Source: Plicaturopsis crispa FD-325 SS-3 (lineage: Eukaryota; Basidiomycota; Agaricomycetes; Amylocorticiales; Amylocorticiaceae). Taken from it: 64,000 nucleotides of DNA. The translations under genes were made by a program, and so were the position numbers. The stretch is from positions 2,391,697 through 2,455,696 of the forward strand of contig KN832556.1 in the NCBI GenBank assembly GCA_000827205.1, written 5' to 3'. The notes under the pieces are model-generated. The model worked only from the letters and a program-made list of their open reading frames with translations, was not told where the DNA came from and made no database searches. Positions 34,232-48,538 of the stretch are shown here, in pieces (the stretch's first letter is position 1; each line of letters starts with the position of its first letter).

Positions 34232-37200
34232 ATGCTCAGGAGTCTTCCCCACACAGTCACGACGCTCATCAAATTCGCCAGTGAACTTGAACTCGACCAC
34301 AACATCCTCGTACACCGCGAGGTCCAAGAATTCAGAGGTAAACCGCTACCTGAACTTGACAATACTCAGCCGATTCACCGTGCAGACCCAGCGATGTGCA
34401 GCCATCACCACGGCCGTGCACTTGCGCAGCAGGGCGCGGAATCATCGTATCCCGAGTTGAACTACGGCTCCGGGGCCAAGTGGATCAAGCACTTGACGCA
34501 GGCTAGGCTTGGGACGTTCAGCGGGGGCCATTTCGCAGATGTCAACTTGTCGTCCATCCTATTCACGCACCGAGTCGATAACGCCGAACTTGTCAAGTTG
34601 CAAGTGTGGTCAGCACCGGGACTGTCGAAGCCGAGCGTGAGTTCCATGTCGCGCACGTGCGAATGAGACTGATATTGTGGTGTACAGTTTGCCGAGGCTA
34701 TGAAGCAGAAGTTCAAACCCGCAAAGAAAGGCGACTCGTTTGGCCCTTCGTGTAAGTCTGCGCTCGTAGTTACTTGACATGGATATCCCGCTCACCGTAT
34801 GACAGGGGTGGGTAACTTATCTCAAGCAACGATGCTTATTTAGCGCTAATAATTGGCAATAGACAAACCACTGGTGGAAAGTTTCCTTGACCATTCCTGG
34901 TTACTGGGCGCAATATGACCGAGTCCAATGTAAGTTGTCCAGCGTAGATAACGTAGATATTGTACGCTCACTAATAATCACCTTAGTCGAGTTTGACCCC
35001 GGATGTGAAGCCATGATATACAGCAAGGATGGCACGCCATTGCAAGGTACCGTCGGGCCTTCGTATGCCATATCCGTTTACTGAATAACCCTATACAGGT
35101 ATTACTGGAGGTTACGGAGGCGATAGACGCGTAGAATACATTATTCCACCCGAAGGCCGCCAGCAAGGCGTCCACGAATTTGTCATCGAGTCGAGCTGCA
35201 ACGGGATGTTCGGTGTGCCCTGGAATGGCGACACCATTGCACCCCCGGACGTACGTCATTGCTGCTGAACGCTTTTAAAAGTAGTACTAAGTCTTTCCCA
35301 TAGATGAACCGGTACTTCACCCTCGACTCTGCAGACCTCGTTGTACCGAACCAGGACGCATGGGGTCTCCTGTGGGATTTCACCACGTTGCGTGAAATCG
35401 TTGATTCCCTCCCCGGAAACACGTCGCTGCAAAACAAAGCGCTCGTGGTCGCGAATGAAATAATGAACGTCTTCCGCAAGGGTGACCCTTCTGACGTCCG
35501 TCGCGCGCGGAAGCTCGCAGAGCAGGTGTTTGGCGAAGGATGGGAGGCCAAAGGCGCCGACATCTACAAGGAGGGAGTGAAGAAGCCCCAGATCTGGGGC
35601 ATAGGATATTGCCACATAGACACTGGCTGGTATGTGTCCGATGCTCCTAGTCTTCAAATGTCATTTTTGACGCGTTTACAGGCTGTGGCCATATTCTGTC
35701 ACGCAGCAAAAGGTCGCGCGGTCCTGGTCTACTCAAGTAGATCTCATGGAGCGCTATCCTGAGCACAGATTCACTTGCAGTCAAGCGCAACAATTCAAAT
35801 GGCTTGAACAGGTCCTTCAATCCTCTCCTGTTTTTTTAAAGTCTAATATCGTCTTCCTGTTCAGCTCTACCCGCCTCTTTTCGAGCGTGTCAAGGCTAAA
35901 GTGCTTTCGGGACAATTCCAACTCGTTGGCGGTGCGTGGGTGGAGAACGATGGCAATATGCCCTCCGGCGAGGCCCTCGTTCGTCAGCACCTCCTTGGGC
36001 AACGGTATTTCGAGGTGAGCGGCGCGAACGCATGACATCGTGGCTGTCAGGATTAACGCATTACCCGCATTTCAGTCGCGCTTTGGAATTCGATGCGACA
36101 CGGCTTGGTTGCCGGACTCGTTTGGGCTAAGTGGCTCTTTGCCCCAGCTTATTCGGGGAGCAGAGATGCCAAACTTCTTCACGCAGAAGTTATCCTGGTA
36201 CGCAGTTGGCATCGCATTTATGAAGAAATATACTCAATGGCATGATATTTAGGAACAACATGTACGCGTTCTCGGTTGCTCTGCAACGAACAAATCTGAA
36301 CTATACTCCAGAAACACGTTCCCTCACTCGACTTTCAACTGGGTTGGCATTGACGGCAGTCAAGTATTGTGCCATATGACACCGGTAATCACATTTTCTA
36401 GTACCCATGCATAGACATCGGACTGACGAAAACAGGTCGACACTTACACAGCGCAAGCGACCGTCGGTGATGTCAACAAGGGTCTCACAAACCACAAGGT
36501 ATCTTCTGGTAAACTGCTGTTCGAAATCACTCACACTTACACGGTTACTATAGAATATCGAGTCCTCCGATACGGCGCTACTCGTTTTCGGCAATGGCGA
36601 TGGTGGAGGCGGACCGCTAGCAAAGATGCTTGAGAATGTATGCGTCTACTTGGTGTCGACCAACACTTGACTCACATTTCCTAAAGCTTCGCCGCATCCG
36701 TGCTGTATCAAACGAGCACCGTGAACTGCCTCCCGTAGACATGGGGCATTCAGTTGAGGATTTCTTCGAGAACGTCGCGAAGACCTCCGACAACGGCAAG
36801 ACTTTGCCGAACTGGTGCGCGTTGATTTTTCCTCTCTTTGCCTCAAGTCTGACTTGTATGCGTTCTTGTAGGCACGGCGAGTTGTATCTCGAAGTAGGTC
36901 GTATCGGTGTTATTCAGTTTATGATGCGATTAAGCACTTCATATAGTTCCACCGTGGCACGTATACATCGCACGGTAAGGGATACGAGTTTTCCCTTCAT
37001 ATACCTATGCTGATTCAGATTATATGCTTCAGGGTCCATAAAGAAGGGCAATCGCAAGAGCGAGATTCTGCTGAGAGACGCAGAGCATGTTGCAACACTG
37101 GCATCTCTCTACAAGCTGCGCAAGGCCAACTACGCATACCCCCAGCTGAGAATAAATGACTCGTGGGAGAAAGTGCTATTGAATCAATGTACGTCTTTCA

Positions 37201-39384
37201 GCGATGAAATAGTCCGCAGGCAGAGCTGACCCGCCATTTTTGTAGTTCACGATGGTGAGCGTTTAGTATGATAGATTGCCCGCAGTACTGATAGTAGACA
37301 TCGCCGGTTTCAAAGTCCTTCCTGGGTCCGCTATGTAAGCCTCATTCATCGTCATGATAGAATCTCTTATTCAGTCCCCCACAGTGGCATGGTGTACGAC
37401 GATGCAGAAAAATTGTATGCGGAAGTTCAGAAGGAAGGGAAATCGATTATCGAGGAAGCATTCGACGTGTTGTTCCCCAAATCGGTGCCTATCACTGTCA
37501 CTACGCCCTCCAAATCGCTGTCGGGGGCGGGTAGGATCGTTGCATTCAACACAACGTTCTTCCCTCGCCGCGACATCGTTCAAGTTCCTCTCAAGGCTGC
37601 TGGCCGCGAGCTCAAGTCGAAAGTTGTTCAGACGTCGAAGGACGGTGCGGTGGGGTATGCTCTCATGGACTGTACCCAGAATACTAGTCTCGCCATCTCC
37701 CGCGGCCTTTATGCGGACTGTATGCCTGCGTCAGGCATGTACAACTTCTCTGAAAGCTTCTTCTCGCGCTCACACAACTATTGGATTAGTGCATACGAAC
37801 GGGGCCGATCACTTCGTCCTGAAAAACTCTAGCGTCCAACTCACTATCTCCAAGGGCCGCATCACAAGTTTACTTGACGTTCAACTTGGGTAAGTGGGAT
37901 CGGCGAGGCTTCGATACCTTACAATCTGCTTATTGCCGACATCTTGCAGCCGTGAACTGATCCAAAAAGGGAAGACGGGAGGTCTGGTAATCTTCGAAGA
38001 CCGTCCAAACTATTGGGACGCATGGGGTATGTCGTATAAGCACGTCTTTTTTCAGGGAACTGACGTATTCCCCATAGACGTCGAAATCCACCACCTCGAA
38101 ACGGCAACACCACTGGAATTTACGAACATCTCTGTCGTCGCAGAGGGTCCCCTTCGTGCGTCTGTGCAGACCCAAGTCAAGCTGGGCAAGAGCACGATCA
38201 ATGTTACGGTAAACATCTCTCCTCTTACCGACGTTCGGTCAGTGGCTGATTGGTTGAGCGTAGATCTCATTGGATGCTATCGCCGGTGAGCTGGTTGCTT
38301 GTGCTGACAGCAAGCAAATAACTGATCGATTTCTCTAGCCTCATTGAAGGCCAATTCTAGGTCCTTGTTCGTCTTCGATGCAGATGTAGATTGGCATGAG
38401 AGACACGAATTCCTCAAATGTAAGCATCGTGAACAATTAAAGTTGCACTCACTAAAGCAAGCACCACATAGTCGAACTGCCTTTGAACATCCATAATGAC
38501 AACGCAACGTATGAGGCGCAATTCGGGCACGTGCAGAGACCAACACACAAGAACACGACTTGGGATGCCGCTAAGTTTGAGGTTTGCGGACACAAGGTTC
38601 GTTCCTTTCAACGTGAAATAACTGCTGCATTCATCCTCTCTGCAGTATGCGGATCTAAGCGAGTTTGGTTACGGCGTGGCATACTTGTCCGAATCAAAGT
38701 ATGGATTCTCGTGTGAAGGCAACGTTCTTCGAATTTCTTTGTTGCGGGCTGCCACTGCGCCTGATGCGGAACAAGATCAAGGTAAGCATAACCAACGCTG
38801 ATCGTGCGTAACGGCAAGCCTGACGCAAATATTTTACTAGGGAAGCACAACTTCTCGTGGGCTGTTTTGCCTCATCAAGGCCATTTCTTGGAATCAGACG
38901 TTCCGGTTGCGGCGTACCTCTTCAACTCGCCCATCCACGGTACGTTCATATCATGATTGCGTTCCCCTACCGCTGACATGTATTTTTCCACGCAGTACGC
39001 TATCTCCCCGGCAATGACATCGAGGCGACGCTTGCCTCGCTGAAAACGCCATTTATAATCGAGGGCGCTCCCAACGTCTTCTTGGAAACCATCAAACGCG
39101 GCGAGGACGACTTCGAGGCCAAAGGAATATCGACCACGACAGTTGTTTTGCGCCTGTATGAAGCGTTTGGAGGTCACGGCCAGGCCAAACTCAAGATCGC
39201 CAGCCACATTCCCGTATCCAAGGCTTTCGTCACGAACTTACTCGAGGACGAAGGGGACGAGCTGAATATCATGCGCGTTGACGATACTGAGCAGACGGCC
39301 GCAGAACTGAAACTTGACTTCCGTGGATTCGAGGTCAAAACTGTCAAACTCGTAATCGGGTCAGATGTCGCGGCGCAGGAGTAA
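34232..39384 (+). CDS. AMS1: GH38 alpha-mannosidase (vacuolar/cytosolic Ams1 type)
   Basis: A long gene with more than fifteen small introns encodes a protein of about 1,050-1,100 residues. It hydrolyses alpha-mannosides from free oligosaccharides and glycoproteins. The N-terminal region has the Ams1-type blocks SYPELNYGSGAKWIK and GTFSGGHFADVNL. The catalytic domain has the zinc ligands in GYCHIDTGWLWPY (His and Asp) and the nucleophile Asp in WLPDSFGLSG. NQFHDVLPGSAI and the late beta-sandwich (VDWHERHEFLKFELPL, ESKYGFSCEGNVLRISLLR) follow. The start is uncertain: the ATG at 34232 is first in frame, but the conserved part begins only at codon about 75, and the ATG at 34394 is the next good candidate. 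The end (VAAQE, TAA at 39382) is firm. Confidence 0.9.
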
Positions 39385-39881
39385 GTGTTGATTCGTTTCG
39401 TGTCTCCTTTGCAAGGCTTATATCGTATTGCAAGGGCTCCCAGGCGTGAAAGTTGGGTTTCTATTGACAAGAGCCGTCTTTTCTCCTGAATGATTGCACA
39501 CGCTATTCTGGGCCATCGCCCGTGTCTCCTTCTACGGATGTCTTCTGTTGTATGTATAGTATGGAAAGTGTTTCTGTTGTCTTCCAACGTTTCGATAAGG
39601 TTCCCATTCAGCCTCTCTGCTAACAAGTTAGGAAATGCGTAACAGCCACGACCTCAACTTCAAGCATACTCTCCGGCTTGGCTTCAGCTGTCAGCGAGAG
39701 CCCAGAGAATTTATCAACATGTCACCCAAGGTAAGCAGGTACGAATCAGAATCGCGGTCCCTATATGGAGCAGTAGCCGCCGAAGGCGTCTGGCCTTCCA
39801 TCATCTTCAGGGCAACATATACAAGTACGCAGTATAGACCATAGTTACTCCCTACGGCGTTAAACAGCAAGGACACCCACC
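39385..39881. other. Intergenic region upstream of the first ALDH gene
   Basis: About 500 bp with no recognisable coding segment. The 69-codon ORF at 39635 has no supporting features. Confidence 0.45.
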
Positions 39882-41853
39882 ATGACAAGTTTGCTGCACA
39901 CCCCTACGCACGATCTTCCCATTGTAAGTGTCATTGTTTACATCGATCGGGAGTGACTGAGGGACTGAAGTTTGATCCCCTCCCCATACCACAGATACGC
40001 GATACATTGAAGCAGAGCTTCAGGTCTGGTATTACGCGCCCACTAGCATGGAGAAGGCATCAACTTCGCCAGTTGGCACGGTTGCTTCAGGAGAATTCAA
40101 CGCTCTTCGAGGATGCCCTTCTCAAAGACCTCGGAAAGCCTAGACAGGAGTCCTTGTACGCCGAAATCGGGGCAACCATCGAACGTACCCTCCTCAGCGC
40201 GGAGCGTTTGGAAGGATGGGCAAAGCCGGATGTTCCCGATCTCGTGCCAGAATGGCAAAAACCTTGGAATCCAACCGTCTTCAAGGTTCCGAAAGGCACT
40301 GTGCTTATTCTAGCGTGAGTGGACTACGATCTCGTTAATCTATGAGTACTCGAGTAATTGAAAGCCATCTGTTCGTTTAGACCATGGAACTATCCCCTCA
40401 TTCTTTCTCTCCAACCATTCATAGGAGCCATCGCAGCTGGCTGTACAGCGATAGTGAAGCCCTCAGAGCTCGCACCAGCCTACGCCCAGCTACTCGCAGA
40501 ACTTTTTCCGAAATATATGGATAACTCAGCATTCAAGGTGGTGAACGGTGGCGTTCCAGAAACGACAAAACTTCTCGAATTGCAGTGGGACCACATATTC
40601 TACACGGGAAACAGCAGGGTAGCTCGCATCATCGCTGCAGCCGCAGCTAAGCACCTCACTCCGACCACTCTGGAACTTGGCGGAAAGAGTCCTATCATTA
40701 TTGACCCTGCTTACGAGGATATTGAACTGGCCGCAAAGCGGATAATGTGGGGAAAGACCAACAATGCTGGACAGGTGCGAATCGCCCAACTTCTCAGACC
40801 ATGCCGCTGATTGAATCAACAGCTCTGCGTATCTCCGGACTACGTTCTTGTCCCCCGAAGCAAACAGGATCAATTGACTGCTGCACTGAAAGCTAGCTGT
40901 CAATCGTTTTTCCCTGAAGGTGCACTTCAATCGGCTTCATACGGGAATATAATCAACGCAGGCCATCACGCGCGGCTCACTTCGATGCTGAGTAGAACGA
41001 AGGGAAAAGTCGCCTTTGGTGGTGGAGTGATCGGCACTACTAGATTCGAGCCCACAGTCGTTCAAGATGTCCCCGGCGACGACTCGGTGATGGAAGAGTA
41101 GGTCCCTTTGGTGCACCATGCCCTTCATAACCGGGTTGTTGATGGGAAATCATTGTCAGGGAGATCTTTGGTCCTATACTTCCTCTCGTCCCTTTTGACA
41201 GCATTGACGAGGCAATTGAGTTCGTGAACGCGAGGTACGTAGACTTCGAAAATTCTCCCGAAGTCATACTCATCGTGACTGCTGGCAGGCCGCATCCGCT
41301 TACCCTTTACACTTTCACGGACGACGCCGTTGTGAAGCAAAAAGGTATGTCGCTATCGATGCGCTTAGGTGGACTTACCATGAGCACTTACAATTCCACT
41401 AGTCTTCGACGAGACCGCTAGCGGTAGTATTGTTTTCAACGATACATTTATCCAGCTCGCTGGTAAGTTCTCATCCATTGACTATATCCATGTCTTAATC
41501 TAGCTGCACATTGATACAGTCCACGATATTCCGTTGGCGGGAACTGGGGAGTCAGGACGTGCGTCGTGACTTTGTGTCATATAATTCTACCGTACTGAGC
41601 GCTACCTAACGTGCAGATGGCATGCAAGTATTGAAGTACACCTATGATACCTTCACGCACCAACGTGCATCAATCGACGTGCCGCGACAGTAAGCATTTT
41701 ACATTGATCTCAGCTTCGCCATCCCTGATACATTCATTTAATTCCAGAGTCGAGCCGTTCCTACAGATGCGGTACCCTCCTTACGACGAGAGCTCGGAGT
41801 ACTTCCAGATGATGACAGGCTCCGCTAGGCTCAAGATTCCGGACAGTGACTAG
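39882..41853 (+). CDS. Aldehyde dehydrogenase, ALDH3-like (paralogue 1)
   Basis: The start is at MTSLLHTPTHDLP, followed at once by an intron, and the spliced frame ends at the TAG at 41851. The N-terminal helical region reads TRPLAWRRHQLRQLARLLQEN. PWNYPLILSLQPFIGAIAAGCTAIVKPSE marks the NAD-binding fold, TLELGGKSP carries the general-base Glu, and the nucleophile Cys is restored across an intron in NNAGQ-LCVSPDYVL. EIFGPILPLVPFD completes the fold. ALDH3-type enzymes oxidise medium- and long-chain fatty or aromatic aldehydes. The C-terminus ends PPYDESSEYF...DSD with no obvious hydrophobic anchor. It is one of three close paralogues in 9 kb. The other two lie on the opposite strand beyond HEM2. 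Confidence 0.9.
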
Positions 41854-42001
41854 GGTTGTCATCCGAGCACGGTAACTGATACTTATCACACTTGTGCTGG
41901 CGCTCATATATGAGAAGTGGGATTGACATTTAAACATATTAACGAGTACAACCATACATACACCGGCGCCCCTTAGCAAATACAGCACCAACCTCGAGCG
42001 C

Positions 42002-43201
<1,200 letters not shown>

Positions 43202-43834
43202 GTCGAAAGTGAGGAGTGAGTCGACAGCGAGCAAGAGTACGTGGGGCTATTTTATGTGCCTATGCCGTAGTACACGCTGTTCACGGTGTATTTCCAGGCT
43301 TTTGAGAGCGGTCGACGTGGAGGAATGCAGCGAAGGACATTCGTACACGAGATTTCAATTTGCGGTCCATCGTGCGTTTACGGCCGCGGACCTCAAAATT
43401 CTCAACTCGGAGGCAAATCTTTATATAGCCGGTTTCTTCCCATCCGCCGCGGTTGTACTTCCCGAGCGTCGTCGACCAACCACGGAATGGTTGTTGGTCT
43501 GACTCGGAAAGCTTTGCCACTATCAAAATATACAGGCCACTGGCGTACGCAGGGCTTCCGAAACACGGGAGAAACATACCCAACTCACGACCGGGAAAAG
43601 TAATCCGATGCGTCCATACGGCCGCTATTCATGAATGCCGTCTGGGACTCTACGAAGTAGGTATAGCAGTCCGATTTCCCAAGCTTTTACAGCTGCAGGT
43701 ATGCTAATGCTGTAAGTATGTTTTCGAGGCTAATCCAGCCCGCCCAATATGATGATGGCCTCGACGCACCTTCCACAATATCGCGCAGACGATGTCGCAA
43801 CTCTGGCGCAGGCGGCTGAGCTGAGCTCAAGTTA
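43202..43834. other. Intergenic region, nothing recognised
   Basis: About 630 bp that should contain the HEM2 promoter. The 100-130-codon frames on both strands overlap each other and have no domain features. No repeats stand out. Confidence 0.45.
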
Positions 43835-45797
43835 TCAATGACTCTTTGGCGGTGGGATATCTGTCCCGACAGCCATAGTCATGATCTTGAAACCGTCCGA
43901 CTGTTCGTTGTACGGGGCATAACGGATTTCTAGTGATGGCTCTACACTGAGACCACCGATATGAGAACCAGGAAGGAGTGAAAAATGTAACCAATCCTCC
44001 ACTCACTCTTGGGGCAAATCGAGAGAAGCACGCAAGTGCGTGAAAGCATCGTAGGTGTACTTCATGACTTGCACGCCGTCTGCAAATTTGGATTTTTAGC
44101 GAGGTGGTCGGAAACAACATAAGCGGTCAACGTACGCCCCGATTCGCCGATGCCAGAGAAAGGCAGTGCGGACACTTCGGAAGTAGCAACGTTAGCGTGT
44201 TGAACAAATCATCTAAGGAGAAAATGGGAAGCAAGAATGTACCTCCAAGTTGGCCGACAGTGTCGTTGAAAACAATACTGCCACTAATGATTTCCTCGAG
44301 GACTATATTGCGCGGGGAGCGTGAGTCGGCCACGTCAAGACGTGACCGTAGAGCCAGGACCCACGCTTCTGTTTCAAGATCTGGTCATCGGTGAAAGGAT
44401 ACACCACAAGAGGATGAGGCCTTCGACATACGGCGAGTCAAATGTTATGCTATGAGCAATGGTATGGGCACACACCTGCTGTTGACGAATCTTATTGCGT
44501 CTTCAATACTGTCGACTGGAATGATAGGCAATATTGGCCCGAAGATCTCCCTGTTTCCGAAATCAGTTCGAACTTGACTCGTGAAGCGCAAGGCGTACTC
44601 TTCCATCAGTGAGTCACCGCTGCGCACGTCCTTTACAACAGTAGGCTCGAAACCGACGGACCCAGTAACGGCCCCTCCGAGGACGACGGTCCCTTTTGTT
44701 CTGTCCAGGAGGGACTTGAGCCTAGCGTGATGGATCGGGTTCACGATACGACCGTATGACGCAGACCCAAGTGCGCCGTCTGGGAAGAATGAATCATAAT
44801 TGGTTTTCAATGCAGCGACAAATTCGTCTTGTTTGCTCCGAGAAATCAACACGTAGTCGGGCGCTACACAAATCTGAGCAGCCACGGTCAGTTACCGTAT
44901 GGCCAGAGATATTTGAGCGACCTTCACCTGGCCGGCGTTATTCACTTTGCCCCAGAGGATTCTCTTTGCTGCGATGTGCATGTTATATGCAGGATCGATT
45001 ATGACGGGACTCTTGCCACCAAGCTCCAAGGTAGTGGGTGTGAGGTCCTTCGCAGCAGCAGCAGCGACGATTCGAGCGACCCTGCCGTTTCCCGTGTAAA
45101 ATATATGATCCCACTGCATTTCGAGCAGTCTCGTAGTCTCGGGTACCCCGCCATTGACTATCGCGAAGGCGAAAGTATCGAGGTATTTCGGAAAAAGTTC
45201 TGCAAGAAGTTGCGCGCTGGCTGGGGCGACTTCGGAGGGTTTGACTACGGCGGTGCAGCCGGCGGCAATGGCTCCTATAAGGGCTTGAAGGGACAGGATA
45301 ATTGGGTAGTTCCATGGCCTTCCTTATCGTTAGCCGAAGTCGAACTTGATCAAAACTTAAGAGACAATATGAATCACTCACGCGATTATCAGTACAGTTC
45401 CCTTCGAGGCCTTGTAAATCTTCGGGCGCCACTCCTTCTGCCAGTCCGGTACTTCTGGCGTTTCCGGTTCTGCCCATTCTTCTAGCCTCTCTGCGCTGAG
45501 TACGCTGCGCTCGATGATAGGTCCGATCTCTATGAATAACGTTTCCTGCTTCGGCCTTCCCAGGTCTTGCATCGTAGCGTCAACAAGTACGTCAATGTTT
45601 TCTTGGACCAAGCGCGCAAGCTGGTGTAGCTGGTTCTTTCTCCATGCCAAAGGCCGCGTCTTACCGCTGCTGAAAGTTCGCTTGACTGTTTCTTGGATCT
45701 GCGAGACCGAAACGTTCGTTTAGGGTATAACTCGGAGCGAAGGACTATTCCCCACCCCAGGAATCTGGCCGATAGGTGTGCAGAGGAGATTCTCCAT
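43835..45797 (-). CDS. Aldehyde dehydrogenase, ALDH3-like (paralogue 2)
   Basis: The minus-strand gene starts at the ATG at 45797 (MENLLCTPIGQIP, first exon ending in Gly) and stops at 43835. The same blocks as in paralogue 1 are present: TRPLAWRKNQLHQLARLVQEN, an NAD-fold block with PSEVAPASAQLLAELFPKYL, TLELGGKSPVIIDPAY, the catalytic Cys in NNAGQ-ICVAPDYVL and EIFGPILPIIPVD. Introns fall at equivalent positions, including the one directly before the Cys codon, which supports origin by duplication. The C-terminal part is more diverged from paralogue 1 than the core. Several short exons near 43990-44440 were joined by homology to paralogue 1 and are less certain. Confidence 0.86.
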
Positions 45798-46594
45798 CGT
45801 GGGTGAAGATATTGGAGGGAGACGAGTCGCCCAAGGGGAGCTCCGTGGTGGTGTATTTGATGCGCTGTATATTATCGCCATTCCTTGCGTGAATTAGATT
45901 TTGGTAATCCATCAAAGGCAAAGAGCTATCGAAATTAGGTGTCGACACTCATATAGTCTAGTGACGCAGGCGTACTGCATGTCAGTTAACCATACCGAGA
46001 AGTTGCGAGTAGTGTGGGGACGCACTTACATGCCTTGGTATGTACTAGGCGAAAGAACTGCGGCACTTAGTCGGCGTCTAGAAAGGCTGGCAGGACTCGT
46101 GGACTCGATGTCTAGCATAAGATACATATCTTCTGATCACGCCGTGGCGCACCTCAACAACGAGTTGGCTAGATATGATGGGAAGTGGACGCCTACAGAG
46201 ATCGTATGTAACGATGTGTAAGAGCGCTGTAATGCGGAGACGCAGTGGAGGACACACCTTATCTAGCTTGGCACAACGCTGTGAAGATCGAGCCCTGTAG
46301 CACTAGATATCAACGACCATGTCCCGCACTCAGGCCGTCGATGTCAGAGACCGAGAAAGCCAATCCTTAGTCGATGCAAAGAGGCAAGCGTTGGCACGAC
46401 TTCCATCACAGAAGAGAAGTCTACATTTATGAAATCAACGACGACACAGTAATACATTAACTACAACAATGCGCTGCGGACGCCCACATATTATTGTGAG
46501 CACCGGAAAGCCAAAAAGAATGCACCCGTGACTCACCCTATTCATTTCTACTCGTTTTCAGTCCGTGGAGAGCAGCATTCGAGTGATTGCTTCA
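45798..46594. other. Intergenic region between ALDH paralogues 2 and 3
   Basis: About 800 bp. A 106-codon plus-strand ORF at 45901-46221 has some helix-forming character (LSRRLERLAGLVD) but no known match and no intron structure, so I do not call it a gene. No repeats seen. Confidence 0.4.
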
Positions 46595-48538
46595 TCACTC
46601 ATCGTCCGGAATGACCGTACGAACAGCTGCAGTCATCCCCTTGAACCGGTCGGACTGTTCGTCGTAAGGAGGATAGCGCATCTCCAAAACTGCCTCCGCC
46701 CTAGTAGTGAATGTGTGGGTAAGGAAATATGCGTAATGATTAGAAGACATGTGCTTACTCTCTCGGCACATCGATAGATCCGCGGAGATGCGTGAAACCG
46801 TCAAACGAGTGCTTCATGGTCTGCAGACCGTCTGTAGATAACAACGAAATGCATGAGCATATATACATAGAGCGAAGCAATCGTAGGAAAGCAGCACGCA
46901 CGTCCAGATGCACCCAATCCGGCGAACGGGATTTCGTTCACTAGAAGCGGTCAAGCAGTGAGAACATGGCACTGCAAAAAGAATGGACGCCCTTACCAGC
47001 AAGTTGAATGAAGTTGTCATTGAAGACGATACTTCCACTGGCAGTTTGTTCGATAACTGGAAGCCTACGGTGAGTTTTTTTAGGATAGTTTGTGGGCACT
47101 GTTACTCACAGCGTTTCTTCAAAGCGGCATCCTCTGTGAAGGGATACAAGACTAGCGCATGGGGCCTAGATACACAGCTGTTCAGGGAAAATTGACCTGA
47201 ACAATGTTCGAATGGTTCACTTACCTGGCGTTGACAAATCTGATCGCTTCGTCAATATCTTCGACGGGTACGATGGCGAGGATGGGGCCGAATATCTCGC
47301 TAAAAAGGTCATGTCAGAACGGATACATGAGACCGAACAATTTTTGAGGCGCACTCTTCCATCAAGGCATCTTCACCAGTGACGTTTGTGACGACCGTTG
47401 GCTCGAATCCATGAGGGGCAACGACAGTGCCGCCAAACGCAACCGTGCCGCTAGTCCTCTCGAGCAGTGACGTGAGCCTGCTATGGTGCCCGGAATTCAG
47501 GATGCGTCCGTATGACGTCGAATTGAGTGCGCCGTCGGGATAAAACGCCTTGTAGTGAGCTTTCAGTGCCTCCACAAACTCATCCTGTTGATCGCGCCGG
47601 ATAAGCACATAATCCGGGGATACGCATAACTAGAGTGCAAGAAAGTTAGAGACGACGAGTGATAGATGAATGAACGGCTAACCTGTCCGGCGTTGTTGAT
47701 TTTCCCCCACAGGATACGCTTGGCTGCGAGGTTGAGATCGTACGCGGGGTCGATTATGACAGGATTTTTCCCGCCGAGTTCCAACGAGACCGGGGTGAGG
47801 TATTTCGCAGCAGCAACGGAGACAATCTGCGCAACTTTGCCGCCACCGGTGTAGAAGATGTGGTCCCACTGGAGTTCGAGCAGTCTCGATGTCTCCGGGA
47901 CGCCTCCATTGACGATGCGGAACGCGGATGCGTCGAGATACTTCGGGAGGAGCTCTGCGATGAGCTTCGCGTAGGAGGGCGCGTACTCCGATGGTTTGAT
48001 CACAGCCGTGCAGCCTGCCGCAATAGCTCCGATGAGCGCGTGAAGAGACAGGAAAATCGGATAATTCCACGGTCTAAATTCATGGTTAGCTAGAAGACTG
48101 GAGAGCACGCTCAGACTTGCACGTACGCTATAATGAGAACGATGCCCTTCGGATGCTTGTAAACCACAGGCCGCCAGGGCTTCTGCCAGTCTGGTACTTC
48201 CGGCACGTCTGGTTGGGCCCACTCCTCGACGCTACTCGCACTGAGGACACTGCGCTGGACGATCAGGCCGACCTCAGCGAAAAAGGTTTCCTGCTTGGGT
48301 TTTCCGAGATCCTTGAGCTCGGTTTCGGCGAGTGCGTCGGCGTTCTCTTGGACGAGACGAGCTAGCTGGAGAAGCTGGTGCTTTCGCCACGACAAGGGGC
48401 GCGTTTTACCGGAGTTGAAGGTGTCCTTCAAAGCATCGTGGACCTGTTGTCGACGTGAGATAAAAGCGCGTATTCTGGCAAATCTATGGCACGTACGGCA
48501 GTGCATTCGCTGGCAGGGGTGTGCAGGGTGTGAGTCAT
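46595..48538 (-). CDS. Aldehyde dehydrogenase, ALDH3-like (paralogue 3)
   Basis: The minus-strand gene starts at the ATG at 48538 (MTHTLHTPASECTA), resembling the start of paralogue 1, and stops at 46595. Core motifs are TRPLSWRKHQLLQLARLVQEN, PWNYPIFLSLHALIGAIAAGCTAVIKPSE, SLELGGKNPVIIDP with the Glu, NNAGQ-LCVSPDYVL with the Cys, and GFEPTVVTNV. The C-terminal segment EMRYPPYDEQSDRFKGM parallels paralogue 1. It lies head-to-tail with paralogue 2, about 800 bp apart, which suggests tandem duplication. The exons between 46830 and 47310 are short and their joints were not all checked. Confidence 0.88.
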
